NCBI RefSeq assembly: GCF_004771005.1
Contig: NZ_RQHV01000043.1
Location: 62,001 to 126,000, forward strand
Direction: 5' to 3'
DNA length: 64,000 nt
From: Leptospira ilyithenensis
Lineage (GTDB): Bacteria; Spirochaetota; Leptospiria; Leptospirales; Leptospiraceae
The translations under genes and the position numbers were made by a program. Below, piece by piece: positions 33,281 to 43,203 of the stretch. Numbering within the stretch: the first letter of the stretch is position 1; every line of letters begins with the position of its first letter. The notes beneath the pieces were generated by a model. The model was not told the origin of the DNA. It did no database searches and saw only the letters and a list, made by a program, of their open reading frames with translations.

Positions 33281-33307
33281 TTAGCACTCTAAGCATTAGA
33301 CTGCTAA
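33281..33307. promoter_or_regulatory. CIRCE element (HrcA operator)
   Basis: TTAGCACTC (33281-33289), nine bases, then GACTGCTAA (33299-33307). The consensus is TTAGCACTC-N9-GAGTGCTAA, so there is a single mismatch. It stands 16-42 bases upstream of the ClpB-like start and about 93 bases from the divergent TPM gene, so HrcA could repress both. HrcA sites usually precede groE and dnaK; here the chaperone under control is the Hsp100 protein. Confidence 0.85.
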
Positions 33308-33399
33308 TTCATCAAATCATTTTTCAAACCTCAAAGAAATCAAAGGAAATCAGGAAAAAATCTTTCCATAAAAGCGAAACAGGACAGCATCCAAGAACC

Positions 33400-34809
33400 A
33401 TGTCGAGCATTTGTTCTTTGAATCTCTTTCGTTCCTTATTGCTATTTGTCGCATTGTCGCAGTCCCTTTTTGGGGACTCCTTAAAAGAGCAAATTTCCAA
33501 ACTCCCCAATCCGAGACTTACAAACGGTTGGGTTTTGGACCAAGTTGGGTATCTAAACGATTCCGGTGCCATTTCGGAACTGAATGAGAGGATCTCCCGA
33601 TCGGAAGCGGAGACTCAAGTAGAAATTGCGATTGTCGTATTACAAAGTGTAGGTGATAATTCGCCTAAAGAATTTGCGACCGCTCTCTTTGAGACATGGG
33701 GAATCGGCAAAAAAGGAAAAGATAACGGTATCTTGTTTCTTCATGTTGTGGATCAGAGAAGACTTGAGATCGAAACCGGTTACGGAATGGAATCAATACT
33801 AACAGATATTAAGTGTAAAAGAATATTGGATGAATTGGTGATTCCTGAATTTAAAAAAGAAAACTTTTCGTTAGGAATGATAAAGGGGCTCAGCGGTATT
33901 CAAAGAGGAATCAAAAATCCGGAGATAGGATTGTCCGACCTGGTGACGGAACAAGAGGAATTTTTTCCTTATATGGATCAGCCTATCTCCCATTATATCC
34001 AACCTACGGAAAATACCATTTCCGGAGAAAACAAGGGAATGGGTATCTTTAAACGAATATTATTCGAACCAAAACAAAGTGTGAAGGAATTTTTCATTTT
34101 TTTTCTATCATTGGGAATGATTGCCGTTTGGTTTTTATTTGGCGGACTTTTATCCATTCTTCCTTTTGGAAATCAATCCATATATAAAGTATATTCTTAT
34201 TTTGGAAAATACTTCAGTTGGGTTTCGGGAATAACAGCCGGCTTTAGTTTGCTACCGGCGGAACTTTCGGGATCAGATACTTTCTTTTCCGTATTAAACT
34301 TGATTCCGATCGGATTCATATTATATTTCGGAAATAGAAAAATAGAAAACAGATTGAGAAACAATCCTAGAAATTGTCCTAGCTGTTCCAAAAAAATGCA
34401 AAAGTTAAACGAAACAAAGGACAATGCATACTTGAGCCCCGGAGAAATAACGGAAGAAAAAATCTATTCTGTTGATTACGATATTTGGAATTGCAAGGAA
34501 TGTGATGTTCAAATCAAAGAAAGATACACTGGTCATTTACCGGCATCCCTTTGCAAAAAATGTCATTACCAAACGTTTCGATGTATTTCCGTAACGGTAA
34601 AAAGAAAAGCTGACTATGACGCAGGTGGTTTGGAAATTCATCATTACGAATGTGCGCATTGCAAACTAACGGAAAATAGGCAAGTCCACACTGCAAAACT
34701 TTCCCGATCTTCTTCCGGAAAGTCGGGCGGTGGTTATTCTAGTAGCGGTTCAGGAGGCTCCTGGGGAGGAGGCAGCTCGGGCGGAGGAGGAGCCGGGTCT
34801 TCCTACTAA
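33400..34809 (+). CDS. TPM-domain membrane protein with zinc-ribbon region
   Basis: A 469-residue exported, membrane-anchored protein. After a signal peptide (SLLLFVALSQSLFG), a TPM domain covers about 40-180 (WVLDQVGYLNDSGAISELN; IEIAIVVLQSV; GKDNGILFLHVVDQRRLEIE, GYGMESILTD). Hydrophobic segments follow at about 230-260 and 290-310. Four Cys-pair motifs come next (CPSCSKKM, WNCKECDVQ, SLCKKCHYQ, YECAHCKL), suggesting two zinc ribbons. The tail is a Gly/Ser-rich stretch with SGGGYSSSGSGGSW. TPM domains (Rv-type and plant TLP18.3) are acid phosphatases or chaperones for membrane protein repair. It is transcribed together with the SpoIIE phosphatase 6 bases downstream, and the divergent CIRCE could control it. 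Confidence 0.85.
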   Translation: MSSICSLNLFRSLLLFVALSQSLFGDSLKEQISKLPNPRLTNGWVLDQVGYLNDSGAISELNERISRSEAETQVEIAIVVLQSVGDNSPKEFATALFETWGIGKKGKDNGILFLHVVDQRRLEIETGYGMESILTDIKCKRILDELVIPEFKKENFSLGMIKGLSGIQRGIKNPEIGLSDLVTEQEEFFPYMDQPISHYIQPTENTISGENKGMGIFKRILFEPKQSVKEFFIFFLSLGMIAVWFLFGGLLSILPFGNQSIYKVYSYFGKYFSWVSGITAGFSLLPAELSGSDTFFSVLNLIPIGFILYFGNRKIENRLRNNPRNCPSCSKKMQKLNETKDNAYLSPGEITEEKIYSVDYDIWNCKECDVQIKERYTGHLPASLCKKCHYQTFRCISVTVKRKADYDAGGLEIHHYECAHCKLTENRQVHTAKLSRSSSGKSGGGYSSSGSGGSWGGGSSGGGGAGSSY

Positions 34810-34815
34810 AAGAAT

Positions 34816-36768
34816 ATGAAAAAATCATGTTCTCTACCATCTAACTCGCATAAGCTCTCTTATGCAGTGATGGCGATTCTTTTTCTTTCTACGTTTTCAC
34901 TTTTCGGAGAAACCATCTCTGTTTCCGAAGGAAGCAAATATACCCATATAGGAGAATATTTGGAATATGCCATCCTGCCAAAGGAAAATTCCGATCTTTC
35001 AAACATACAAAAGGCGGAAACCGTTTGGCAAAAAAATCCCGGCAAAACCATTTCTTTTTCTAAAGAAAGAAGACCCGTTTGGTTTAAACTCCATCTGAGT
35101 TATAAGGGAAATGTACCCCATACTTTTTATTTGATTTTCTCAAGTCCCGTGGTCGATCTTTTTGAATTGTATTATCCATATAAAGACAAATGGATCAAGA
35201 TGAACTCGGGAGAACAGGTGTTGCAAAAGGACAAACCCATCTATTCGCACTTACCTGCATTTCCTTTGTATCTTTCTCCCGGAGAAGAAACCACTGTTTT
35301 TATAAAAATAGAATCCTCAAATCCGATATTCAATTTCGTATCACTTTACGACACACGTTCATTCCTGGCCTACTCCAAAAAGAACGACATTGTCTTTGCC
35401 GCCTACTTCGGTGCAGGCGGTTTTATGTTTGTCTATAGTCTATTCCTTGCTTATTCATTACGTTACAAACAATTCTATTTTTACTTTTTTTATCTTTCCA
35501 CTATCTTACTGATAAATTTATATTCCACAGGATTTATGCAGTATGTGGAAATAGGAGACTCACACACCTGGAAAAATTATCTTTTTCCAATAGCAATTTA
35601 CTTCAGCTGCATTTTCGGACTATTATTTACCTCTGAATTTTTAAATATTCCAAAAAAATCACCTAAGATGCACAAGCTGATCAAGGTTTTGGTAATAATC
35701 AGCATTATCATGGTCTTTTCCATTCTCTTCATAGATTTGAGAAGTTATATCCATATTGCGGTTTTGATCGTAATGATTCCTATCTTACTCGGACTTTTTA
35801 TATCTTTTTACTTTCTAATGCAGAACAAAAGAAACCTGGAAAATTATCTTTTCTTTTTCGCATTAAGCTCAGTGTTAGTCGGTGCCTCCGTAAACACTTT
35901 GACAATACAAGGTTTGGTGCAACCGACTTTGTTCGCCATGTATTCGTTACCACTCGGATCTACGATGGAAATCTTTTTGCTTGGCACAGCTCTCATGGTA
36001 AAGGTAAGACAACTTCGCAAGGATACCGAAAACAAACGTGAAATTGACATTCAATTGAAAGTGGCTAGGCAATTGCAAAAGGACCTACTTCCTAAGGCAC
36101 GCACTTCCATCAAAGGATATCCGCTCGGATTCCGCTATATGCCTACATCCGAGATCGGAGGAGATTTTGTTCAGATCATTGAGAAAGAAGATTGTTTCGG
36201 ACTATTTTTATGCGATGTGTCGGGTCACGGGATTCCCGCAGCCATAATCGCTAGTATGACAAAAGTTTCTTTGCAGATCTGGGCAGACAAATTGGATGAG
36301 CCGGCCCTTGCAGCTCAGAAAATAAGACTTTCTCTTTTGGAAAGTCTTTCCGGGAATTTTTTAACAGCGGTATTCATTTACATTCACCCGGAAAAGAAAA
36401 TTTTGAAATTTGTAAATGCAGGACACCATCCTTTGATTCTACTGCAATCCAACGGAGAATACGAATATATTTACTCTCAAGGCAGAGCCATTACCGAATA
36501 CATGCCTTTGGAAATCAAAGAGTTGACCATTCCTTTGCCAAAATCGGGAACTTTGATTTTATATACGGACGGAATTTTGGAATCCAGAAACCCGACCACA
36601 GGAGTTTTGTTTGGTGAAGAAGGACTGATTGATGTGTTACAAAAAATAAGCAACCTTGATCCTCAAACAATATGTGATCAGGTGACATCCGAAGTTTCCC
36701 GTTTTCAAAAATACAAACGCGCCGCAGATGATATAACGATACTTGCGTTAAACCTCACAAAAGAGTGA
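34816..36768 (+). CDS. 7TMR-DISM / SpoIIE-type PP2C phosphatase
   Basis: A 650-residue membrane phosphatase. It starts with a signal peptide, then an extracellular 7TMR-DISM domain (about 50-185; KNPGKTISFSKERRPVWFKL, HLPAFPLYLSPGEETTVF), seven membrane segments (about 190-405), a coiled linker (LKVARQLQKDLLPK) and a PP2C/SpoIIE domain (about 430-650) with SEIGGDFVQI, FLCDVSGHGIPAAIIASM, VNAGHHPLILL and TLILYTDGILESRNPTTG. The Asp and Gly residues of the Mn/Mg site are kept. Relatives (RsbU, RsbP, SpoIIE) dephosphorylate an anti-sigma-factor antagonist and so control stress sigma factors. It follows the TPM gene by 6 bases. A related protein is encoded at 61614-63518. Confidence 0.92.
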   Translation: MKKSCSLPSNSHKLSYAVMAILFLSTFSLFGETISVSEGSKYTHIGEYLEYAILPKENSDLSNIQKAETVWQKNPGKTISFSKERRPVWFKLHLSYKGNVPHTFYLIFSSPVVDLFELYYPYKDKWIKMNSGEQVLQKDKPIYSHLPAFPLYLSPGEETTVFIKIESSNPIFNFVSLYDTRSFLAYSKKNDIVFAAYFGAGGFMFVYSLFLAYSLRYKQFYFYFFYLSTILLINLYSTGFMQYVEIGDSHTWKNYLFPIAIYFSCIFGLLFTSEFLNIPKKSPKMHKLIKVLVIISIIMVFSILFIDLRSYIHIAVLIVMIPILLGLFISFYFLMQNKRNLENYLFFFALSSVLVGASVNTLTIQGLVQPTLFAMYSLPLGSTMEIFLLGTALMVKVRQLRKDTENKREIDIQLKVARQLQKDLLPKARTSIKGYPLGFRYMPTSEIGGDFVQIIEKEDCFGLFLCDVSGHGIPAAIIASMTKVSLQIWADKLDEPALAAQKIRLSLLESLSGNFLTAVFIYIHPEKKILKFVNAGHHPLILLQSNGEYEYIYSQGRAITEYMPLEIKELTIPLPKSGTLILYTDGILESRNPTTGVLFGEEGLIDVLQKISNLDPQTICDQVTSEVSRFQKYKRAADDITILALNLTKE

Positions 36769-36785
36769 AGTTTGTATTTAAATTG

Positions 36786-38990
36786 TTAAGAATTGTTCTT
36801 CCTAATCTGAATTTTTAGTTTGGTATAAAGTTCCTTTGGCAAGAAAGGTTTGGCAATATAATCATTCATACCTACCTCTTTGATTTTTTCCTGGGTTTCC
36901 AATTGTGCGGAAGCAGTCAAAGCGATGATAGGAATGTCTTTTTTATCAGGAACAATATCCCCTTTTCGAATCACTTGGGTTGCCTGGTATCCATCCATAT
37001 CAGGCATATGCAAATCCATAAGAATCACATCATAATGATTTGACTTCAATTGATCCAATACATCAATCCCATCGACTGCATGTCCGATCTCCACACCCCA
37101 TTTGGTTAAAAAGCGGGCCACGATTTCGCGGTTAATCAGAATATCATCTGCAATCAGAATTCTGGATCCGCGCAAGGTAGTATAATCTATATGCTCCAAG
37201 TTGACGTCGGTATCAATGGTTTCTAAAGTTCTTTCAACAGGCAAAGTAACGGTAAACGTCGTTCCTACACCGAAAATACTCTTTACTTCGATCGTACCGC
37301 CCATTAGATCCAAAAGTCCTTTAGAAATAGCAAGACCTAATCCCGATCCGCCGAATCTTCTGGTAGTATCGCCACTTACTTGCATAAATTTATCGAAGAT
37401 CAATTGTAATTTTTCTTCGGGAATACCGATCCCTGTGTCTTGAATTTGCAACTGAATCATATAACTGGTATCAGTTTGTGACACCAGTTTGGCGTTAACG
37501 GAAATTTCTCCCTCGCGGGTGAACTTAATCGCATTGGATAATAGATTGTTAAGAATTTGAAGCAATCGGGTGGGATCGGCTTTAACAGTACTTGGAAAAT
37601 TTGCATCTACATGAGTAACGAGTTTTAGCAATTTTTCCTTGGCTTTCTGATCAAAAGATTTAAAAACAGACCCGAGAAGAGAATCAATTCTGAAAACTAT
37701 CGATTCAAGACTGATCCTCCTTTCTTCAATTTTACTGAAATCAAGAATATCATTGATCAAAGACAATAAGGTTTCACTGGAAAATTTGAGATTATTTAAA
37801 TTTTCAATTTGTTCTGCTTTCGGGTTTTCTTCCAACAAAAGAATGGTAAGTCCGATCACAGCATTGAGAGGAGTTCGGAGTTCATGGCTCATACTGGACA
37901 AAAATTCGGATTTGGCAAGGTTAGCCTCTTCCGCTTTTTTCTTTGCTTTGACCAGTTCTCTTTCGTATTCGGATGATTTTGTATTATCAATAAATGTGGA
38001 GCGGCTCAAAAGCATCTTGCCCGATGCGTCCTTGATCGCAGTCGCGGATAATATAATATCCATGATCTCGCCGTTTCTTTTTAAAAATTGAATCTTAACC
38101 TCATCCACATACCCTCTTTCTTTGAAGGCGAGAAATTCCTTTTTAAAGATTTCTTCACTTCCCTTCGCGAGAAAATCAAAAACTGATTTTTTTCCGATAA
38201 CTTCTTCTCTTGTATATCCTAACCAACGCAATGCGGTATCGTTCATCTTCAAAAAATTGCCTTCACTGTCAAGGGAATGAAATCCTACGGGAGAATTTTG
38301 ATACAGATCGTCAATTTCAAGAAAGCGGGAATTGATCTCGTTTTTTTCCGATTCAACTTTAGCATTTCGGATGATCAGTAAAATCATCCAAACGATTAGA
38401 GCGGATATTGTTAGAAAACCAACCAGGCAAAAAGTAAATAATGTGGTATTTTCCTTTTCTTTTCGTAGTCTGTCTGTTTCTTCCGCTATTGACTTTTCCT
38501 TTCTAAGTTTGGCAATGTTTCTACGGAGCTCATCCATCAGGTTTTTGCCAACTTTAGAACGAACCGCAAGAAGAGCCAAATCCTTACGACCAATATCAAT
38601 TTCTGTGATTCGATTTTTAATTTCCGTTCTTTTCTTAAGCGAAAATTCGAATATACGAATTAGATCCTTTTTATATTTTTCTTCCGCTTGTTCCAACAAT
38701 ACTTTTTCCAGAATCGGGAATTGGGTGATCGCATAAAAATACGGTTCTAAAAAATCCCTATCACCTGTTAATAGGTATCCCCGTTGGCTCGTTTCCGCAT
38801 CTTTTAGCGCAGAAAGATAATCTTCCAGATTTTGAGACCAGCTGAGTCTGGCAATGGTGACTTTCTCATCCGCTTGGATCGTATATATTTTCCAAACAAC
38901 TCCGAAACTTAGAATTAAGAACAGAACAAAAACTAATTGTAAGGCGAACTTATAAACGGCAGTCCTGTTGGCAAACATCCAAAATTTCAT
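36786..38990 (-). CDS. CHASE3-type hybrid histidine kinase
   Basis: A 734-residue membrane kinase. Two membrane segments (about 14-36 and 185-208) enclose an extracytoplasmic CHASE3-like helical domain (about 40-180; LSALKDAETSQRGYLLTGDR). Then PAS (about 225-345), HisKA with H369 in SSMSHELRTPLNAV, HATPase_c (about 470-590; NNLLSNAIKF, DTGIGIPEEK, GGSGLGLAIS) and a receiver (about 608-725; D659 in VILMDLHMPDMDG). There is no Hpt domain, so a separate phosphotransfer protein would be needed to pass phosphate on. It is convergent with the SpoIIE gene, 17 bases apart. Confidence 0.92.
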   Translation of the reverse strand: MKFWMFANRTAVYKFALQLVFVLFLILSFGVVWKIYTIQADEKVTIARLSWSQNLEDYLSALKDAETSQRGYLLTGDRDFLEPYFYAITQFPILEKVLLEQAEEKYKKDLIRIFEFSLKKRTEIKNRITEIDIGRKDLALLAVRSKVGKNLMDELRRNIAKLRKEKSIAEETDRLRKEKENTTLFTFCLVGFLTISALIVWMILLIIRNAKVESEKNEINSRFLEIDDLYQNSPVGFHSLDSEGNFLKMNDTALRWLGYTREEVIGKKSVFDFLAKGSEEIFKKEFLAFKERGYVDEVKIQFLKRNGEIMDIILSATAIKDASGKMLLSRSTFIDNTKSSEYERELVKAKKKAEEANLAKSEFLSSMSHELRTPLNAVIGLTILLLEENPKAEQIENLNNLKFSSETLLSLINDILDFSKIEERRISLESIVFRIDSLLGSVFKSFDQKAKEKLLKLVTHVDANFPSTVKADPTRLLQILNNLLSNAIKFTREGEISVNAKLVSQTDTSYMIQLQIQDTGIGIPEEKLQLIFDKFMQVSGDTTRRFGGSGLGLAISKGLLDLMGGTIEVKSIFGVGTTFTVTLPVERTLETIDTDVNLEHIDYTTLRGSRILIADDILINREIVARFLTKWGVEIGHAVDGIDVLDQLKSNHYDVILMDLHMPDMDGYQATQVIRKGDIVPDKKDIPIIALTASAQLETQEKIKEVGMNDYIAKPFLPKELYTKLKIQIRKNNS

Positions 38991-39065
38991 TCTATAAACC
39001 TAGGTGATTTCACGAATGCCATTAAACAATGATAACATCCTTTTGAAAACTTGCCAACTAGGATT

Positions 39066-40991
39066 CTATTCCAACACATCCCAAGCGGGAAAATAACAAT
39101 AGAAAGAAGTACGGCTTCCTGGATCTGATTTTACAGTAATAAGCCCTCCCATTCGTCTCATGATCCCGTAGATGATAGGAAGACCCAGACCTGTTCCTTT
39201 TCTACCTTTCGTAGTAAAAAACGGTTCAAATATCCGACTCATTACTTCAGGAGGAATTCCGGAGCCATTGTCTTGAAACTCAACTTCCCAATAATAAGTT
39301 TGTTTCAAAAAAGGATAATTGCGTAAATGGGATTCACCAATCCAGATCCTTCTGGTTATAAGTGAAATTTTCGGGTGCTCAACTTCGGAGATTGCAAACA
39401 AAGCATTCTCATATAGATTGGAAAAAATTTGATATAAGTAGGTTGAATCCGCCTGTATCTGTGCCTTTCCCGCTTCAAAATCAATAACCAGTTTTCCAAA
39501 GAAAGGTTTCCCTTTTTGAAGTTCATTCAAAATACCTTCCAATGAAATATGCAGATCTATATTCGTAAGAGTCACTGCATCTTTTTTCGAAAAATCAAGA
39601 ATCTGACCTGTCAAAGATTTTGCCCGTTCCAACGCCTTCATCATACCATCTAACGCAAAAAAGGTTTTCTTTTTGTCAGGATCCGAACGCGAAGGTTCCC
39701 AATCGGAAAGTAAAAAGCTGACAAAATTGAACATAGGAGTTAGTAAATTGTTAAAGTCGTGAGCGATACCGCCTGCAAATGTTCCCAAGGCTTCCATTTT
39801 CTGCGCTTGCCCGTAAGCTCTTTCCAACTCAATCTTCTCAGTGATATCTTTTCCTTCAAAGACCAAATACATCACCTCGCCTGACGGATCTGCTACGGTG
39901 GAAATGTCACAATCCAAAAATATAACTCTTCCCGAAGGTGCAGTATAAGTCGCAAACACTTCCGTAGATTCCATTTTTGTAGCACGAACAATCCCTTGGT
40001 CCAGAATTCGTTTCACTTCGGAAAGAGATTGGGAAAATAATGAAGATATAATATGCAAGCCCTGGATATCTCTTTCTTCTCTTTCCAGAAGTGCAACGGA
40101 TGTGCGGTTCATTTTAAGAATATGACCCTCTAAATCAAGTAAGATGATGATTTGAGATGAGTTATTAAAAATTCCCTTGAATAATTGCGCATTATGACGG
40201 ATTGCAGACTCCAAAGAATTATAACTTGAGGTATCATGCAAAGTTCCGAAGTATCTCGACTTACCATTGGAAAGGTGTTCACATTCCAAAGTTAGTCGGA
40301 CGAATTTGGAAGAACTTGGCAATTTCAAACGTAACTCGAGATCAAATTGTTTTGCTTCCGTTCGTGCATTTTCCCAAAGACTTTCCAGATTGGCCCGATC
40401 CGCCTCATGCACACGATTAAAAAACTTTTCTTCTGAAGGCATCTCCCCGTAAGGGTAACCTAAAATTTTATAAGTTTCCAAAGACCATAAAATTTTTCGT
40501 TCGGGGTATAGGATTTCAAAATGTCCGAGTTTGGCGAGAGCTTGGGAACGAGTCAGCATCTCTTCGCCATGCACAAGCATCTCCCACGCTTTTTTTTGTT
40601 GCTTTTTCGCTTGATAACTTTCGAATTCTCTCGCTACGACGTATGTTAGTTTTTCTATTTTTGATTTTTGTATAAAATCATTGGCACCGATGCGAAACAT
40701 CTCGGTAGCCATCTCTTCTCCGATGAACTCCGTAATTAAGATCACAGGTAAGTCGGAAAATTTCTCCCTAACCATTTCTATAGCAGTTTTACCATCGAAA
40801 TCGGGTAGATAATAATCGGAAATAACGATGTCCCAGTTTCTTCTAAGAAGGGCTTCTTCCAATTCCTTTTTCCATTCCACTCTTTCCGAATAGACATCCC
40901 AACCACCTTCTTTAAGATTGGAGAGTATAGAAGCATAGGCGGCTTTAGAATCTTCGATTACCAGGACTTGTATCTTTCTGTTAGGATTCAT
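39066..40991 (-). CDS. Response regulator-fused PAS histidine kinase
   Basis: A 641-residue cytoplasmic protein. The N-terminal receiver (about 6-125) has D59 in DIVISDYYLPDFDG. PAS domains follow at about 145-260 and 265-390 (KGIFNNSSQIIILLDLEG, YLVFEGKDITEKIELERAY). The HisKA-type DHp has the H in GGIAHDFNNLLTPMFNF (about 410-426) and the HATPase_c lies at about 520-640 (FQDNGSGIPPEVMSRIFEPF, GTGLGLPIIYGI). Kinases with an N-terminal receiver are usually controlled by another kinase's phosphate. The following divergent gene is cheD, and the chemotaxis cluster is next to it, so a link to taxis is possible but not shown. Confidence 0.92.
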   Translation of the reverse strand: MNPNRKIQVLVIEDSKAAYASILSNLKEGGWDVYSERVEWKKELEEALLRRNWDIVISDYYLPDFDGKTAIEMVREKFSDLPVILITEFIGEEMATEMFRIGANDFIQKSKIEKLTYVVAREFESYQAKKQQKKAWEMLVHGEEMLTRSQALAKLGHFEILYPERKILWSLETYKILGYPYGEMPSEEKFFNRVHEADRANLESLWENARTEAKQFDLELRLKLPSSSKFVRLTLECEHLSNGKSRYFGTLHDTSSYNSLESAIRHNAQLFKGIFNNSSQIIILLDLEGHILKMNRTSVALLEREERDIQGLHIISSLFSQSLSEVKRILDQGIVRATKMESTEVFATYTAPSGRVIFLDCDISTVADPSGEVMYLVFEGKDITEKIELERAYGQAQKMEALGTFAGGIAHDFNNLLTPMFNFVSFLLSDWEPSRSDPDKKKTFFALDGMMKALERAKSLTGQILDFSKKDAVTLTNIDLHISLEGILNELQKGKPFFGKLVIDFEAGKAQIQADSTYLYQIFSNLYENALFAISEVEHPKISLITRRIWIGESHLRNYPFLKQTYYWEVEFQDNGSGIPPEVMSRIFEPFFTTKGRKGTGLGLPIIYGIMRRMGGLITVKSDPGSRTSFYCYFPAWDVLE

Positions 40992-41011
40992 TAGTTAAGC
41001 TCTGTAAGTTT

Positions 41012-41557
41012 ATGAAACAAAAAGTATACCTGAATATCGGAGAAGCCTTTTTTACATCGAGCCATTTTGAAATCAGAACGATTTTGGGTTCCTGTGTTTC
41101 TGTTTGCCTTTTTCAAACTGACAACGGTTTTTCTGCCATCAACCATATTTTACTTCCTGGTTCTCTCGACGCCAAAGAAGAAAAACAAAGCCTTCGCTAT
41201 GGAATCACTTCTATGGAGCTTATGATCAATGAATTTGTTAAGCATGGAATTCCAAGAACCCAATTGAAAGCGAAAATCTTCGGCGGTAGCCAATCAAACC
41301 GTTTAACAACAAATAAGGCCGGTGAAAAAAACATTCAATTTGTAAAAGAATTTTTATCAACTGAAAAAATACCTATCCTAAGCCAGGATATTGGTGGAGA
41401 GCAATACCGTAAACTCAGCTTCCATACTGACTCATATGACGTATTCATCACTAAAATCCAGCCTAATTTAGTGATGGAAGTTCAAACACAAGAATTACAT
41501 TTCGAATCCAAAGTCCGGGAAAGAATGGTAAAAAAATCATCCATTTTTACCTTTTAA
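41012..41557 (+). CDS. cheD: CheD chemoreceptor glutamine deamidase
   Basis: CheD deamidates selected glutamines of methyl-accepting receptors to glutamate and, in many bacteria, interacts with CheC/CheY. This 181-residue protein has the catalytic Cys28 in TILGSCVSVCLF and His45 in SAINHILLPGS, plus the conserved KIFGGSQ near 90-96. The gene is the only plus-strand member of the chemotaxis cluster, with its 3' end overlapping the minus-strand gene at 41554 by 4 bases (convergent). Its start is 20 bases from the divergent kinase at 40991. CheD here probably serves the receptor at 46050. Confidence 0.95.
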   Translation: MKQKVYLNIGEAFFTSSHFEIRTILGSCVSVCLFQTDNGFSAINHILLPGSLDAKEEKQSLRYGITSMELMINEFVKHGIPRTQLKAKIFGGSQSNRLTTNKAGEKNIQFVKEFLSTEKIPILSQDIGGEQYRKLSFHTDSYDVFITKIQPNLVMEVQTQELHFESKVRERMVKKSSIFTF

Positions 41558-42804
41558 ACTAGCACAACTGTCGGAATGTCCACCTCAAAATGTACAAAAT
41601 CGGAAGCACCTAAATCATCCAATTGGTTTTTCACCAAAAAGGATTTGATATGCCCGTTGTGTTTCCGAATGACTTTGTCAACGTAGGTTAAGCCCAAACC
41701 AAAATCAAGCGTAGGATACCTTTCGTGCACTAATCTGGACATACGAAAAAAAGGTTCAAATATCAAACTTTCGTAAGACTCAGGAATTCCGTAATTTCCG
41801 TACTGATCCCGATTCGGTGGATTCAAAAAATCAATCTTCATTGACTTGGGAGATTTGCTCAAATTGATATAAATCCTGGCATTGGGAATGGAAAATTTGA
41901 GAGCATTTAATAATAGTTCCTCGAATGCCTTTCTCAAATATTCCAGCTTTCCGTTGATAAATACATTCTGTTCGGCGATCGCATTTTTTCCGAGAACCAC
42001 GGAATGATTTTGAAGATTGATCAACTCACGTTGTGATTCTAAAATTTCTTCAAGAGTTTGATGTAAATCGGATAGGGAAAGAAGTTCTTCCGAAAGATCA
42101 TTTGATCCTATATTTTCCATCTCTTCAAACAAATTGATTACACGTTTTGCAGCCTGACCGTTTTCAAACAAAGATTCCATCAAAGAGGAATCAATAATAT
42201 AATCCTCACCTTTCCGTTTGGCTTTTTTCTCTATCCTTTTGATCAGACTGACCAAAGCTCCGAATCCCGCCCCTTGGCTAAGTGACGTACGAATGTTTCC
42301 GATCAGTTGGTCATCAGAAGAATCATCGGAATTCCCGTTGATGATTTTTTCTTTCCTTAAATTCAAATTCGATTGTTTTCGAACCTGTTTCTTTTTTTCC
42401 GTTTCTAATTGATTATTAATGGATCGGAACTCAGCGACTTCCAGTGCTTTTTGAATACGATGAAGAAGCTCTACGGAGCGATAGGGTTTTTGAATGTAAT
42501 CATAAACCCCGACTTGGAACAAATTGATAACAGAATTAATTTCGCCAGACTTAAAACTAACAAGTATTATTGGTTTGTTCGGAAGAGAATTCAAACGATT
42601 AACCAACCCCAAACAGTCCATTCCGTGAATATTTAAATCTACTACAACGACTGAAAAAAAATCATGTGTTATTTTCTCTAACGCGCCCATTCCGTTCTGA
42701 ACGAATTCGACAAAGATATCGGATCCGAACAAAGCCGATCGAATCGGATTCGTAATTGATTCGTCATCATCGACAAATAGAATTTTTTTTTCATTCCCGT
42801 CCAA
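41554..42804 (-). CDS. Receiver-GHKL ATPase protein with unusual middle domain
   Basis: A 416-residue cytoplasmic protein. It has a receiver (about 7-125; FSVVVVDLNIHGMDCLG, with VYDYIQKPYRS), a linker, a conserved middle block (about 175-265) beginning IRTSLSQGAGFGALVSLIKR, and a HATPase_c domain (about 285-410; FEELLLNALKFS, FGLGLTYVDKVI). No HisKA H box of the usual kind is found. The middle block matches that of the two kinases at 48266 and 50375 (TSLMQGSGLGALVTSI) but lacks their HLEMVEENF His. It is the last gene of the minus-strand chemotaxis cluster, 22 bases after cheY, and converges on cheD. It may modulate phosphorylation of CheY or another partner. Confidence 0.85.
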   Translation of the reverse strand: MDGNEKKILFVDDDESITNPIRSALFGSDIFVEFVQNGMGALEKITHDFFSVVVVDLNIHGMDCLGLVNRLNSLPNKPIILVSFKSGEINSVINLFQVGVYDYIQKPYRSVELLHRIQKALEVAEFRSINNQLETEKKKQVRKQSNLNLRKEKIINGNSDDSSDDQLIGNIRTSLSQGAGFGALVSLIKRIEKKAKRKGEDYIIDSSLMESLFENGQAAKRVINLFEEMENIGSNDLSEELLSLSDLHQTLEEILESQRELINLQNHSVVLGKNAIAEQNVFINGKLEYLRKAFEELLLNALKFSIPNARIYINLSKSPKSMKIDFLNPPNRDQYGNYGIPESYESLIFEPFFRMSRLVHERYPTLDFGLGLTYVDKVIRKHNGHIKSFLVKNQLDDLGASDFVHFEVDIPTVVLV

Positions 42805-42826
42805 AAGATTTACCTCCGATTTTAAT

Positions 42827-43195
42827 TTAGACTAAGATTTTACCCAAAACCTCAATCAAATCTTCATCTTCAAACGGCTTTACGATCCAAGCTTTCACTC
42901 CGGCTTCTTTGCCTGCTTGTCTCAAATGATCGCTTGATTCCGTAGAAACAATCAGGATCTTCATGTTTTTTCCGTTAGCATGCGCTAATGTATCTTTGGT
43001 AAGTTCAATTCCGTTTTTACCCGGCATATTAACATCATAAACACCGCCGTCAAAGGGACCTTTCTGATCAATCAGAATCATTGCTTGTTCGGCATTTTCA
43101 GCCTTATGTATTTCATAACCCTCGTCAGCCAAAACCATTTCCATAAGTTTAAGTGCCGTTGGCGCATCATCGCAGATTAATATTTTTTTTGACAT
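42827..43195 (-). CDS. cheY: CheY chemotaxis response regulator
   Basis: A 122-residue single receiver domain. D54 in FDGGVYDVNMPGKNG is the phosphorylation site; the acidic pair DD is in LICDDAPTA, and the conserved Thr-90 region and Lys are in ILIVSTESSD and WIVKPFEDED. Phosphorylated by CheA, it should bind the flagellar switch to alter rotation. It lies 8 bases after cheB and 22 bases before the receiver-GHKL gene, within the cluster. The sequence is typical of CheY, without any output domain. Confidence 0.93.
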   Translation of the reverse strand: MSKKILICDDAPTALKLMEMVLADEGYEIHKAENAEQAMILIDQKGPFDGGVYDVNMPGKNGIELTKDTLAHANGKNMKILIVSTESSDHLRQAGKEAGVKAWIVKPFEDEDLIEVLGKILV

Positions 43196-43203
43196 ATATC
43201 CTC

